64,000 nucleotides of DNA from Enemella evansiae (GCA_017255395.1 JAFKDC010000001.1:496001-560000); one strand, 5' to 3'; shown: positions 26,610 through 37,873, numbered from the stretch's first letter. Notes: a model not told the origin generated them from the sequence alone. Translations and numbers: made by a program.

Positions 26610-28106
26610 GTGACGGGACGTCGCAGGCAGTCGCACGGGCGCAATGCGCTCTATCTATTCACGCTCATGTGGTTTGCGGTCATGCTGCCGCTCAGCGCCT
26701 TCGCGGCGCCCTATGCGGCCATGGTGATGGATGCGCGATCCGGCAAGGTCCTGCACGCGCAGAACGCGGATACACGCCTGCACCCGGCCTCGCTGACCAA
26801 GATGATGACGCTCTATATCGCCTTCGAGGCGGTGCAGAACGGCGAGCTGTCGATGGACACCTATGTGACCATCTCGAAGAACGCCGCGGCCGAGCCGCCG
26901 TCGAAGCTGGGCCTGAAGCAGGGGCAGAAGATCCAGTTGCGCTACCTCGTGCGGGCTGCGGCGATCAAATCGGCCAACGATGCCGCCACCGCCATCGGCG
27001 AGGCCATCGAGGGCTCTGAAGCGGCTTTCGCGCGCCGCATGAACCGCACGGCCAAGGCCATGGGGATGACGCGCACGACCTTCCGCAATGCCCACGGTCT
27101 GACCGAAGAGGGGCACCTGTCCACGGCGCGCGACATGTCTATCCTCGGGCGCCACGTGATCTACGACTACCCGATGTATTACAACCTCTTCGCCCGCCAG
27201 ACCGCGGATGCGGGGGTGCGCACCGTGTCGCACACCAACCGTCGGCTGCTGCAGGACTACAGGGGCGCCGACGGCATCAAGACCGGCTACACCAGCGCGG
27301 CGGGCTTCAACCTGACCGCCTCTGCCGAGCGGGGCAGCCAGCGGGTCATCGCCACGGTCTTCGGCGGTCGCTCGACCGCGACGCGCAATGCCAAGGTGGC
27401 GGAACTGCTGGATCTTGGGTTCCGCGAGGCGCCCAGCCGGGTCGCCCTGCGCGCCCCGGGCAAGCCGCCTTACCTTGGCCGTGGCGCCGGGGCCGGGGGC
27501 ATCGCGGTCGCAAACAACTCTGACCCGGCGCCGGGCACCCGGGCGAAATCGGTGCGCGTGGCCTCTGCGGCGGTGACGCGCAGCCTGCGCCCGAAACAGC
27601 GCCCCGGGACCGGTGCCGCCGATGTGGCGCCTCTGGTGGCAGAGGTGCGCGACGACATCGACATGGTGCTGAAAGAGGTCACCATGACCGCCGCCGTCGT
27701 GGCAAAAGAGGCCTCGGCCCCGACTCCGGCCACCGTTGCCGCGCCCATGGGCGTGGTCAAGCCCGTGCGCCGCCCCGAAACGGTGGTCGCCGCCGCAGCG
27801 CCCCCGCCGCGGGATACGCCGACCCCGGCGCGCGCCGCCGAAGTGGTGACCCGCGTCTCGACCTCGGGCGGGCGGCACTGGGGCATCAACCTTGGCCGCT
27901 ATCCCAGCCGTTACCACGCAGAGAAAGTGCTGCTGAAAACCGCGCTGGCAGAGACCGCCACGCTGGACGGGTCGCTGCGCAAGGTGGTGCACAGCAACCG
28001 TGGCTTCGACGCGAACTTCATGGGGCTGACGCGGGAGACGGCAGAGCTGGCCTGCAGACGGCTTCAGGCGCGCCAGGTCACCTGCTTCATGATCGGGCCG
28101 AGCTAA
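26610..28106 (+). CDS. D-alanyl-D-alanine carboxypeptidase (S11) with C-terminal SPOR-like domain
   Basis: Removes the terminal D-Ala from peptidoglycan stem peptides in the periplasm. 498 residues: basic n-region and signal peptide (NALYLFTLMWFAVMLPLSAFA), the S11 penicillin-binding domain with nucleophile motif PASLTKMM, the SAN triad (KSANDAAT) and KTG (GIKTGYTS). A long Ala/Pro/Val linker (about 310-420) precedes a SPOR-like domain, GINLGRYPSRYHAEKVL ... CRRLQARQVTCFMIG, which in the family binds denuded glycan at the septum. GTG 26610 gives a normal signal peptide and has AAAGGCGGA upstream; a GTG at 26520 would add 30 polar residues. Confidence 0.92.
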   Translation: MTGRRRQSHGRNALYLFTLMWFAVMLPLSAFAAPYAAMVMDARSGKVLHAQNADTRLHPASLTKMMTLYIAFEAVQNGELSMDTYVTISKNAAAEPPSKLGLKQGQKIQLRYLVRAAAIKSANDAATAIGEAIEGSEAAFARRMNRTAKAMGMTRTTFRNAHGLTEEGHLSTARDMSILGRHVIYDYPMYYNLFARQTADAGVRTVSHTNRRLLQDYRGADGIKTGYTSAAGFNLTASAERGSQRVIATVFGGRSTATRNAKVAELLDLGFREAPSRVALRAPGKPPYLGRGAGAGGIAVANNSDPAPGTRAKSVRVASAAVTRSLRPKQRPGTGAADVAPLVAEVRDDIDMVLKEVTMTAAVVAKEASAPTPATVAAPMGVVKPVRRPETVVAAAAPPPRDTPTPARAAEVVTRVSTSGGRHWGINLGRYPSRYHAEKVLLKTALAETATLDGSLRKVVHSNRGFDANFMGLTRETAELACRRLQARQVTCFMIGPS

Positions 28107-28410
28107 ACCCCCGGCGCAACGGCGGGGCGGCCTGATGCGGGAGCGATCCCGCGACAGGCCTCAGGTCAGCGTAACAGGGATGGTGCGCCGGTACGACCGG
28201 CGGGCCGCCGCGCTCGGACAGGGCCGGTGGCCATGGCCGCCCGGGCGCGGGGCACATGCCCCTCTCGGGGGCCGCCTCCATGGCATCGGACCGCGTGCGC
28301 GGGACTGGCGTAACATGGCGCTGCCTGTCACGGTTGCGCAAGGATCGATCCGCCTGCGCGCGGGGGTGGCGGGACGCAGGCCGCGCCCCGTCCTGCCGTC
28401 TGAAGCGGCG
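28107..28410. other. 304-bp gap between convergent genes, no gene seen
   Basis: No supported coding region or tRNA. The only structure is the hairpin at 28129-28160. Confidence 0.6.
28129..28160 (+). terminator. hairpin with GCGA tetraloop after the carboxypeptidase gene
   Basis: Inner arms GCGGGA/TCCCGC close a GNRA-type loop GCGA. Outer arms GGCCTG/CAGGCC are separated from them by a 2x2 internal loop. It starts 22 nt after the stop. No T tract follows, so it may be a transcript-stabilising end rather than a classical terminator. Confidence 0.45.
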
Positions 28411-28911
28411 TCAGGCGCGCCCGTAGGCCTCGGCAATCGCGATCTGAAGGGCGTCCTTCACCGACTTGTCTGTATAGACCATCAGCTGAAACGCCGGGTA
28501 ATAGCGTTCCGCCGACATCACGGCGGCGCTGATCATCGTGTCGATCTGTTCGGGCGAGGCGATATTGCCGCCCGCCAGCACCAGTCCGTATTTGTAGACC
28601 ATCAGCTTGGGTTCCGCCCAGTAGCTGAAGGCGCCGGCCCAGCACTGGTCGTTGACCGCGTTCAGCCCCTCATAGAGCGCCGGAAGCCGCTCGACCGGGG
28701 GTTCCATCTCGAAGGTGCAGATCATGCGCAGGGTTTCGTCGCCGCCGGACCAGGCCAGCGTGATCGAGTAGGTGCGCCACTGCCCCTCGACCGCCATGGC
28801 GATCTGGTCGTCCGCGATGCGGTCGAATTCCCAGTCGTTGAACTCGGCGATGTGCTCGACGATGTCGATGGGATGCACGTCTTCGGTCAGATACTGCTCG
28901 GACAGGGCCAT
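28411..28911 (-). CDS. YbjN-domain protein
   Basis: 166-residue cytosolic YbjN-family protein (type III secretion chaperone-like fold; the family is linked to stress and motility phenotypes in enterobacteria). Segments: VHPIDIVEHIAEFNDWEFDR, ITLAWSGGDETLRMICTFEM, LYEGLNAVNDQCWAGAFSYW. ATG 28911 has AGAGGTGAAGGC upstream. Convergent with the carboxypeptidase gene. No operon partner. Confidence 0.85.
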   Translation of the reverse strand: MALSEQYLTEDVHPIDIVEHIAEFNDWEFDRIADDQIAMAVEGQWRTYSITLAWSGGDETLRMICTFEMEPPVERLPALYEGLNAVNDQCWAGAFSYWAEPKLMVYKYGLVLAGGNIASPEQIDTMISAAVMSAERYYPAFQLMVYTDKSVKDALQIAIAEAYGRA

Positions 28912-29094
28912 GCCTTCACCTCTTTGGTTCGTAGCGCAAGGGCTGCTCAAACCCCCCAAGCGCTTGCCGCCTGCTCTAGGGCCTGCGGAGCTTCCCTCGC
29001 GCCCTTACAAGATATGGTGCCTGTGCCGCAGGTGCCCTGTAAAGCGAAATTTTGTTGATAACTCCAATAATCTGTGGACCAATCCGATTCGTGT

Positions 29095-31277
<2,183 letters not shown>

Positions 31278-31293
31278 CCCCCGGAGGAGACCC

Positions 31294-31671
31294 ATGACCA
31301 ACCGTTTCGATACCGGCATGACGGTGCGCCGCCGCGTTCTCGGCGAGGCCCATGTCGACCGCGCCGAGGCCGCGAAGACCGACTTCGACGCGCCCTTCCA
31401 GGAAATGATCACCGAAAGCGCCTGGGGCACGGTCTGGGCCTCGGACCGCATCTCGGACCGCGAACGGTCCATGCTGACGCTGGCGCTGCTGGCGGCGACC
31501 GGCAACTTCGAGGAAATCCCGATGCACATCCGCGCCACCGCCCGCACCGGGGCGACGAAGGCCGATGTGGCCGAAGCCTTCCAGCATGTCGCCATCTATG
31601 CCGGTGTGCCGCGCGCCAACCACGCGCTGAAGCTGGCGAAACAGACCTACGCCGAGATGGAACAGGACTAA
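31294..31671 (+). CDS. pcaC: 4-carboxymuconolactone decarboxylase
   Basis: Decarboxylates gamma-carboxymuconolactone to beta-ketoadipate enol-lactone. 125 residues, CMD family: [61 protein letters not shown] with the conserved Glu and His, and [20 protein letters not shown]. Ribosome-binding site GGAGGAGACCC. 16 nt after pobA. Confidence 0.95.
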   Translation: MTNRFDTGMTVRRRVLGEAHVDRAEAAKTDFDAPFQEMITESAWGTVWASDRISDRERSMLTLALLAATGNFEEIPMHIRATARTGATKADVAEAFQHVAIYAGVPRANHALKLAKQTYAEMEQD

Positions 31672-31711
31672 GCCGGGAAACGCGCACGACCCCGGACCCG
31701 AGGAGGACCCG

Positions 31712-32434
31712 ATGACCAACGGATACACCGCGCGCGACCGCGCATGGCACCCGCCTGCGCTGACGCCGCTTTACAAGACCAGCGTGGCGCGCTCGCCGCG
31801 CTTCGCGCCGCTGGGCCACGCGACCTCGGCCTCGGAAGAGACCGGTCCGGTCTTCGGCCACGACATCCTCGGGCCGAAGGACAACGACCTGATCACCAAC
31901 TTCGCGGCGCCCGGCGAGATGGCCATCGGCCCGCGCATCGTCGTGCAGGGCCATGTCCGCGACGAATTCGGCCGCACGGTGCCGCATACGCTTATCGAGG
32001 TCTGGCAGGCCAATGCGGGCGGGCGCTATCGCCACAAGAAAGAGGGCTACCTCGCGCCGCTGGACCCGAACTTCGGCGGCTGCGGGCGCTGCATCACCGA
32101 CGAGAACGGCTTTTACGAGTTCCTGACGGTCAAGCCCGGCCCCTATCCCTGGCCCAACGGCCCGGACGACTGGCGGCCCGCGCATATCCACCTCTCGGTC
32201 TTCGGCCATTCCTTCGCGCAGCGGCTGATCACGCAGCTGTACTTCGAGGGCGACCCGATGATCTGGCAATGCCCCATCGTCGGCACGATCCCCTCGAAAG
32301 AGGCCATCGAAAGCCTGATCGCCCGGCTCGACCGCAGCAATTCCCTGCCGATGAACGCGCTCTGCTACCAGTTCGACATCACCCTGCGCGGCCGCCGCCA
32401 GACCATGTTCGAAAACCGCCCGGAGGGACTGTGA
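31712..32434 (+). CDS. pcaH: protocatechuate 3,4-dioxygenase beta subunit
   Basis: Fe(III)-bearing subunit of the intradiol dioxygenase that cleaves protocatechuate to beta-carboxymuconate. 240 residues. Typical signature [34 protein letters not shown]. Iron ligands are visible: Tyr in [10 protein letters not shown], Tyr and His in [12 protein letters not shown], with the second His two residues after the first. Ribosome-binding site CGAGGAGGACCC. It overlaps pcaG by one base (TGATG). Confidence 0.97.
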   Translation: MTNGYTARDRAWHPPALTPLYKTSVARSPRFAPLGHATSASEETGPVFGHDILGPKDNDLITNFAAPGEMAIGPRIVVQGHVRDEFGRTVPHTLIEVWQANAGGRYRHKKEGYLAPLDPNFGGCGRCITDENGFYEFLTVKPGPYPWPNGPDDWRPAHIHLSVFGHSFAQRLITQLYFEGDPMIWQCPIVGTIPSKEAIESLIARLDRSNSLPMNALCYQFDITLRGRRQTMFENRPEGL

Positions 32435-33021
32435 TGACCCGCGCCAAGGAAACCGCCTCGCAGACCGCCGGACCCTATGTCCACATCGGCTGCACCCCCA
32501 ATTTCCTCGGGATCGAGGGCATCTTCCCCGAAGATCTCGGCACGCGGATGATCACCGGCACCCCCGAGGGGGAGCGCATCACCGTGACCGGATCGGTCAT
32601 CGACGGTGCGGGCAATGTTCTGAAAGACGCGCTGGTCGAGATCTGGCAGGCCGATGCGGCGGGGAAATTCCCCGGCCATGGCGGCGCCGAGGGTTTCACC
32701 GGCTGGGGCCGCAGCCCCGGCGACATGGAAACCGGCGAGTTCACCTTCGAGACCCTGAAACCGGGTCGCGTTCCCTGGCACGACGGCCGCAAGCAGGCGC
32801 CGCATATCACCGTCTGGGTGGTGGCGCGCGGCATCAATCTTGGCCTGCACACGCGGATCTACTTCCCCGACGAAGAGGAAGCCAATGCCGAGGATCCGAT
32901 CCTGCAACGGGTCGAACACCGACAGCGCATCAAGACCCTGATCGCCCGGAAGACCCCAGAAGGCTACCGCTTCGACATCCGCCTTCAGGGCGAGGACGAG
33001 ACGATCTTCTTCGACATCTGA
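32434..33021 (+). CDS. pcaG: protocatechuate 3,4-dioxygenase alpha subunit
   Basis: Structural and substrate-pocket partner of PcaH, with the same intradiol fold but no iron ligands. 195 residues: SQTAGPYVHIGCTPNFLG, VTGSVIDGAGNVLKDALVEIWQADAAG, RKQAPHITVWVVARGINLGLHTRIYFPDE. Start ATG 32434 overlaps the pcaH stop. After it comes element copy 5 and then the BKACE gene, with 154 bp between. Confidence 0.96.
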   Translation: MTRAKETASQTAGPYVHIGCTPNFLGIEGIFPEDLGTRMITGTPEGERITVTGSVIDGAGNVLKDALVEIWQADAAGKFPGHGGAEGFTGWGRSPGDMETGEFTFETLKPGRVPWHDGRKQAPHITVWVVARGINLGLHTRIYFPDEEEANAEDPILQRVEHRQRIKTLIARKTPEGYRFDIRLQGEDETIFFDI

Positions 33022-33057
33022 CCCCTGGTGTTTCACGGCAGGGAAAGGCGCACCCGC

Positions 33058-33081
33058 TGCTTCTTCTCTGTTGAAATACTC
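33058..33081 (+). repeat. CTTCTTCT/AAATAC intergenic element, copy 5
   Basis: GCTTCTTCTCTGT, then TGAAATACTCA. It starts 37 nt after pcaG in the same orientation, and almost matches the copy at 8731. Confidence 0.65.
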
Positions 33082-33175
33082 ACAGCAACGCCCGCCCCAA
33101 TCGCCTCGCCCGCCCTCTTGCACCCGGCCGGCATCCGCCGCAGGGTGCCGCCCAAAAACAAGGAGCGCCCAACAC

Positions 33176-34006
33176 ATGACCAAACCCTGCATCATCTGCG
33201 TTGCCATCACCGGCTCTGTCCCCCGCAAGTCGGACAACCCGGCGGTGCCCGTGACGATCGAAGAGCAGATCGAAAGCACGCAGGCGGCCTTCGAGGCGGG
33301 CGCCTCCATCGCCCATTGCCATGTCCGCGACGAGGACGAGACCCCGACCTCGGACCCCGAGCGCTTTGCCCGTCTCAAGGAGGGTCTGGAAAAGCATTGC
33401 CCGGGCATGATCGTGCAGCTGTCCACCGGTGGCCGCTCCGGCGCCGGTCAGGCGCGCGGCGGGATGCTGCCGCTGCGGCCCGACATGGCGTCCCTGTCGG
33501 TCGGGTCGAACAACTTCCCGAGCCGGGTCTACGAGAACCCGCCGGATCTGGTGGACTGGCTGGCCGCCGAGATGAAGACCTATGAGGTCAAGCCCGAAAT
33601 CGAGGCCTTCGACCTCAGCCACATCTTCAAGGCCGCCGAGATGAACCGCGACGGGCGCATTCCCGGCAAGCTCTACGTGCAATTCGTCATGGGCGTGAAG
33701 AATGCCATGCCCTGCGACCGTGAGGTCTTCGACTATTACATCAAGACCGTGCAGCGTCTGGTGCCGGATGCCGAGTGGTGCGCCGCGGGCATTGGGCGTC
33801 ACCAGGTCGAGGTCAACGAATGGTGCATCGCCGCCGGCGGCCACACCCGTACCGGGCTGGAGGACAACGTGCGCTGGGACAAGCAGACGCTGGCTCCGTC
33901 GAACGCGGCGCTGGTGCAGCGCGCGGTGGACCTGTGCGAGAAATACGAGCGTCCCGTGGCCACATGGCAGCAGGCCCGCGAGATCCTCGGGCTGCGGGCC
34001 GTCTGA
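33176..34006 (+). CDS. beta-keto acid cleavage enzyme (BKACE, DUF849)
   Basis: Zinc-dependent Claisen-type enzyme of 276 residues: a beta-keto acid plus acetyl-CoA gives acetoacetate plus a new acyl-CoA. Signatures: IICVAITGSVPRKSDNPAVP, GASIAHCHVRDEDETPTSD (HxH zinc ligands near 46-48), IVQLSTGGRSG, GIGRHQVEVNEWCIAAGGHTRTGLEDNV (further metal and active-site residues). Ribosome-binding site AAGGAGCGCC. It is last in the pca cluster, so beta-ketoadipate, yielding succinyl-CoA and acetoacetate, is a sensible substrate (family knowledge plus context; unproved here). Two hairpins follow its stop. Confidence 0.9.
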   Translation: MTKPCIICVAITGSVPRKSDNPAVPVTIEEQIESTQAAFEAGASIAHCHVRDEDETPTSDPERFARLKEGLEKHCPGMIVQLSTGGRSGAGQARGGMLPLRPDMASLSVGSNNFPSRVYENPPDLVDWLAAEMKTYEVKPEIEAFDLSHIFKAAEMNRDGRIPGKLYVQFVMGVKNAMPCDREVFDYYIKTVQRLVPDAEWCAAGIGRHQVEVNEWCIAAGGHTRTGLEDNVRWDKQTLAPSNAALVQRAVDLCEKYERPVATWQQAREILGLRAV

Positions 34007-34014
34007 CGGGCCTT

Positions 34015-34087
34015 GCCCGCCTCCGCATCGACGGAGGCGGGCACACGGGGGTGCCCGAAGGCGGGGGCAGGGGCGCTCTGCCCCCGC
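34015..34087 (+). terminator. two tandem hairpins after the pca operon
   Basis: First: perfect 11-bp arms starting GCCCGCCTCCG with loop CATCGA (34015-34042), 8 nt after the BKACE stop. Second: perfect 10-bp arms GCGGGGGCAG/CTGCCCCCGC with a 7-nt loop (34061-34087), followed by TTTAT. The second has the form of an intrinsic terminator. Confidence 0.65.
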
Positions 34088-34258
34088 TTTATCCGGCCCC
34101 GCGCGGGTATCGGGACGGTTCTGGTCGCGCAAAGGCCTTCGGGGAAGGCCGCGGCCCGGGGGCAGGGCCCGCCGCCGTGGCCTTACACACAGGACGTGGC
34201 TTGAACTTTCGCACAGGTTCCGGGCACTCTTGGCGCCAGTATTCCCAGGCCGATCTCT

Positions 34259-35473
34259 TTGACCCAGACCCTTCCCCTGCCCCAGGACGCGCCCGACGGC
34301 TGCATCGCGACAGAGTTCGCGGGTAAGCGCTGGCGCCTGTTCACACTGGCCTTCGTGACCGGGCTCTATACGGTGCTGACGCTGGGCTTCTACCGCTTCT
34401 GGCAGAAGACCCGCCTGCGCCGCTGGTATTGGTCGGCGATCCGCCCCGGCGGGCAGCCGCTGGAATACGTGGGCGATCCCTTCGAAAAGCTGCTGGGCTT
34501 CCTGATCGCCGTCGTCATCCTCGCCTTCTACATCGGCGTGGTGAACCTGCTTCTGATGTTCGCCAGCTTCAGTCTGTTTCACGGCAATTTCGCCGCCTAT
34601 CTTCTCAGCTTCGTCGGCGTCGTCCCGGTCTGGTTCTACGCCCGCTACCGCGCACGGCGCTACGTGCTGGCCCGCACACGCTGGCTGGGCCTGCGCTTCG
34701 GCCTTGCGCCCGGGGCCTGGGGCTACGCCTTCCGGGCGCTGCTGTACTGGTTGCTGACGCTGCTGACGCTGGGCCTGCTCTGGCCGCTGATGACCTTCCG
34801 GCTGGAGAAATACCGCACCGACCGAACCTTCTACGGCGACATACGGATGCAGCAAGAGGGACGGTGGAGCATGCTCCTGGGCGCGCTCAAGTGGATCGGC
34901 TGGTCGCTGGTCGTGGGCCTCGTGACGCTGGGCTTCGCGCTGAACGGGCTGGTGGCGATGGTGATCCTCGGCTGCATTGTCGGACCGGTGATGTTCCTCT
35001 ACGGCCTCGCCTATTACCGCGTCGAGACGCTGCAACGCCTGACCGCCCACAAGCGCGCCGGTCCCCTGCGGCTCTCGCTGGAGGCGCGGCCGTGGCGGGT
35101 GCTCTGGATCACCGGCTCAGGCTATCTCTTCTCGGCGCTGGCCTCCGCCGTGCCCTCGCTGGTGCTGCTGGGGCTGTTCCTGCACCTGCAAAGCCTTGGC
35201 GAGCAGGTCACCGTCGGTCATGTGACCGAGGCCCTGGCACAGGCCGACCGCTGGCTGGTGGTGGCGCTGTCGGTGATGACCTACTTCGGCATCTTCCTCG
35301 TCTGGACAGCCACCACACATGTTCTGGTGACCATGCCGCTCTGGCGCCACTACGCCACCGGCCTGACCGTTCACGGCACGGGCCACCTGCCGCAGATCCG
35401 CCAGCGCCCGAGGGACGAACACACAGAGGCCGAAGGCTTTGCCGAGGCGCTGGACGTGGGGGCCTCGCTGTGA
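34259..35473 (+). CDS. DUF898 (YjgN-type) integral membrane protein, copy 1
   Basis: 404 residues with about eight hydrophobic segments. DUF898 hallmarks occur twice: YTVLTLGFYRFWQKTRLRRWYWSAI with PLEYVGDPFEKLLGF, and [30 protein letters not shown]. An upstream in-frame stop at 34202 leaves TTG 34259 as the first plausible start, with AGG upstream; TTG is unusual. It overlaps the following M48 gene by 4 nt (GTGA), so they are coupled. The C-terminus DEHTEAEGFAEALDVGASL matches the tail of copy 2 at 40019 ([20 protein letters not shown]). Function unknown. Confidence 0.88.
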   Translation: MTQTLPLPQDAPDGCIATEFAGKRWRLFTLAFVTGLYTVLTLGFYRFWQKTRLRRWYWSAIRPGGQPLEYVGDPFEKLLGFLIAVVILAFYIGVVNLLLMFASFSLFHGNFAAYLLSFVGVVPVWFYARYRARRYVLARTRWLGLRFGLAPGAWGYAFRALLYWLLTLLTLGLLWPLMTFRLEKYRTDRTFYGDIRMQQEGRWSMLLGALKWIGWSLVVGLVTLGFALNGLVAMVILGCIVGPVMFLYGLAYYRVETLQRLTAHKRAGPLRLSLEARPWRVLWITGSGYLFSALASAVPSLVLLGLFLHLQSLGEQVTVGHVTEALAQADRWLVVALSVMTYFGIFLVWTATTHVLVTMPLWRHYATGLTVHGTGHLPQIRQRPRDEHTEAEGFAEALDVGASL

Positions 35474-36585
35474 CCGAACCCACCGTGATCCACGTGGGCG
35501 CGCCGCCCGAGCCGCGCTTCGAGGCGCTGTACCTCGACGGGGAAAGCGCTGCGCCGGAGCGGGTGACGCTGACGGTCGACCGGGCGCGCGGCACGCTGAC
35601 CGGGCGCGGCATCGACTGGCCACTGGCCGAGATCCGCGAGGTCCGCGATCAGGCGGGCGCCGACCTCATGGTGCTGCGGCTGGCGGGCGATCCGGTGCGG
35701 CGGCTGATCCTGCGCGACTTCGGCCTGCGCCCCTTCCTGCCGGGCCGTCTGCGCGCCGCGCCGGTGACACGGCGCGGGCGGCTGATGGGCTGGGCGGTGG
35801 CGGCGCTGGCCTCTGTCGCGCTGATCCTCGGCGTACTGGTGCCCACCATGGCCGACCAGCTTGCGGGCTACATCCCGCCCGAGGGCGAGCGCGCGCTGGG
35901 CGAAGTCACCCTGACCCAGATCCGCGAGGCCATGGACGAGACCGGCCTCGCCCCCGTGCGCTTCTGCACCGATCCCAACGGCCGCGCCGCCCTGCGCCAG
36001 ATCGAAGAGCGCCTGACCGCGGGCGCCGCCCTGCCGGTGCCGCTGAGCGTGCATGTTCTCGACCACGAGATGATCAACGCCTTCGCCCTGCCGGGCGGGC
36101 ATATCGTCTTCTTCCGGGGCCTGATCGAGGCAGCCGAGACGCCCGAAGAACTGGCCTCGGTCTTCGCGCATGAGATCGGCCATGTCGTCAGCCGCGACCC
36201 GACGCGGCACGCGCTGCGCTCTGCCGGGTCCATCGGCGTGCTGGGCCTGCTGTTCGGGGATTTCGCGGGCGGCACGGTGGTCCTGTTCCTGACCGAGCGG
36301 CTGATCGAGGCGCGCTACAGTCAGGACGCAGAGGCGGCGGCGGACAGCTACGCCCATGCCATGCTGGAAGCGGCGGGCATCGCCCCGGCGGCGCTGGGCG
36401 ACATGTTCGAGCACCTGCTGCGCGAGGCCGGGGACACGCAGGGCGTCATGGCGCATTTCCTCTCACACCCACGGCTCGGCGACCGTATCGCCCGCGCACG
36501 CGCCGCAACGCCGGATGGGTTTCAAGCCCGGCCCCTGCTGGACGACGAGGGCTGGGCCGCTCTGAAATCCGTCTGCGGGACATAG
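35470..36585 (+). CDS. membrane-anchored M48 metallopeptidase, copy 1
   Basis: 371 residues. Residues 1-100 form a small beta-rich cytosolic domain (VTLTVDRARGTLTGRGIDWPLAEI), then one membrane helix (about 106-130), then an M48 peptidase domain. Zinc site: SVFAHEIGHVVSRDPTRHAL (HExxH) and the third ligand in DAEAAADSYA. HFLSHPRLGDRI near the end is typical of M48C (YcaL/LoiP-like) proteases. GTG start overlapping the DUF898 stop. It has the same architecture as the gene at 41274. Likely envelope protein quality control; substrate unknown. Confidence 0.9.
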   Translation: MTEPTVIHVGAPPEPRFEALYLDGESAAPERVTLTVDRARGTLTGRGIDWPLAEIREVRDQAGADLMVLRLAGDPVRRLILRDFGLRPFLPGRLRAAPVTRRGRLMGWAVAALASVALILGVLVPTMADQLAGYIPPEGERALGEVTLTQIREAMDETGLAPVRFCTDPNGRAALRQIEERLTAGAALPVPLSVHVLDHEMINAFALPGGHIVFFRGLIEAAETPEELASVFAHEIGHVVSRDPTRHALRSAGSIGVLGLLFGDFAGGTVVLFLTERLIEARYSQDAEAAADSYAHAMLEAAGIAPAALGDMFEHLLREAGDTQGVMAHFLSHPRLGDRIARARAATPDGFQARPLLDDEGWAALKSVCGT

Positions 36586-36882
36586 GCGGACCTGCGGGGG
36601 CCGTCGATGGCCCGCAAGTACCCTGCCTGCGCCATGGATTCACTTGAAGCCCGCGCCGGTTCTGGTTGTCCCGCGCCGGTCGTGAAAGCCGCGCTCCAAT
36701 CTCGGGTGCCGCGTGCGGGGCAGGGAAGTCGCAGGGCCGCCCCGCTTCGAGCGCCGCCACCGACTTTCCCGGCGTCCGATATCTTCCTTGCCGCCGACGC
36801 ATCAGCGGGTATCCCTGTCCCCCAAGCCCCTGCGACCGAAGTCCCATTTCCCGCCGAACCGGAAAGCCTTTAGCCTGCCGCC

Positions 36883-37725
36883 ATGCGCCTGCCCCTGCTG
36901 ATCGCCCTCACCATGACCGCCTTCGCGGCGAATTCCGTGCTCAACCGCGCCGCCGTCGGTCCCGGTTTGATCGACGCCACCGCCTTCGGGACGGTGCGCC
37001 TGTGGTCCGGGGCGCTCTGCCTTGCGGTGCTGTGCCTGGTGCTGCGGGGGACGGTCCGGTTGGGCGGGCCGGGGCGCGTTGCGGGCGTGTTGGGTCTGCT
37101 GCTTTATATCTACGGCTTCTCGGCGGCCTATGTGGCGCTGGATGCGGGGCTGGGGGCGCTGATCCTCTTCGGCACGGTGCAGGTCACCATGTTCGCGGGC
37201 AGCTTCGCGGGTGGAGAGCGCCCGCACGCGCTGCGCTGGGTCGGTGCGGGGCTGGCCTTTGCCGGGCTGGTCTGGCTGCTCTGGCCCTCGGGGTCCGGGT
37301 CGGTCAGCCTGCTGCACGGGGCGGCGATGCTGGTGGCGGGCCTTGGCTGGGGCGTCTATTCGCTGGCCGGGCGCAAGGCGACCGATCCGCTCTCGGCCAC
37401 CGCCGCCAACTTCCTGATCGCCGCGCCCCTTGGCCTGCTGCTGGCGCAAGGCCTGCCGGTGAGCCTTGACGCCGCGCCCTCCACTGCGGCGGGACTGGCG
37501 CTGGCGGTGGCCTCTGGCGCGCTGACCTCTGGGCTGGGCTATGCGCTGTGGTACCACGTCCTGCCGCAGATCACGGGCACGGCGGCGGCGGTGGCGCAGC
37601 TGACCGTGCCGGTGATCGCCATGGCGGGCGGAATGCTGGCGCTGTCCGAGCCGCTGACGGCGCAGTTCGTCGTGGCCTCTGTCGTGGTGCTCGGCGGCGT
37701 GGCGCTGTCGCTGGTGCGGCGGTAG
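36883..37725 (+). CDS. EamA/DMT-family transporter
   Basis: 280 residues with ten hydrophobic segments in two EamA repeats (about 5-130 and 140-280), an inner-membrane metabolite exporter of unknown substrate. The second repeat shows GLGWGVYSLAGRKATDPLSATAANFL and TAAAVAQLTVPVIAMAGGMLALSEPL. No strong ribosome-binding site precedes ATG 36883. The 297-bp region before it has no gene that I can support. It splits the two DUF898-M48 modules together with etfBA. Confidence 0.88.
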   Translation: MRLPLLIALTMTAFAANSVLNRAAVGPGLIDATAFGTVRLWSGALCLAVLCLVLRGTVRLGGPGRVAGVLGLLLYIYGFSAAYVALDAGLGALILFGTVQVTMFAGSFAGGERPHALRWVGAGLAFAGLVWLLWPSGSGSVSLLHGAAMLVAGLGWGVYSLAGRKATDPLSATAANFLIAAPLGLLLAQGLPVSLDAAPSTAAGLALAVASGALTSGLGYALWYHVLPQITGTAAAVAQLTVPVIAMAGGMLALSEPLTAQFVVASVVVLGGVALSLVRR

Positions 37726-37844
37726 CCCCGGGCGCGAAGCCGCGCAGCGTCGGGCCGTGGTTCGGCGATCCTTTGGGGGCAGGATGGCAGTTTATCCCGG
37801 CAAAATCCGTATGGGGCCAGTCAGGTCGCGCTTGCATTGGCCAT

Positions 37845-37873
37845 ATCGCCGGGCCAGGGGGCGGCCCGGCGAT
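37845..37873 (+). terminator. perfect 11-bp hairpin downstream of the EamA gene
   Basis: Arms ATCGCCGGGCC/GGCCCGGCGAT with a 7-nt loop, 120 nt after the stop. No T tract. It could end the EamA transcript or be part of a structured 3' region; the rest of the 298-bp gap before etfA holds only the etfBA terminator. Confidence 0.4.

Noticed and set aside
28135-29058. Plus-strand frame spanning the 28.1-28.4 kb gap and yjbN-like gene
   Set aside because: Mostly antisense to the YbjN gene; the part in the gap has no ribosome-binding site or similarity.
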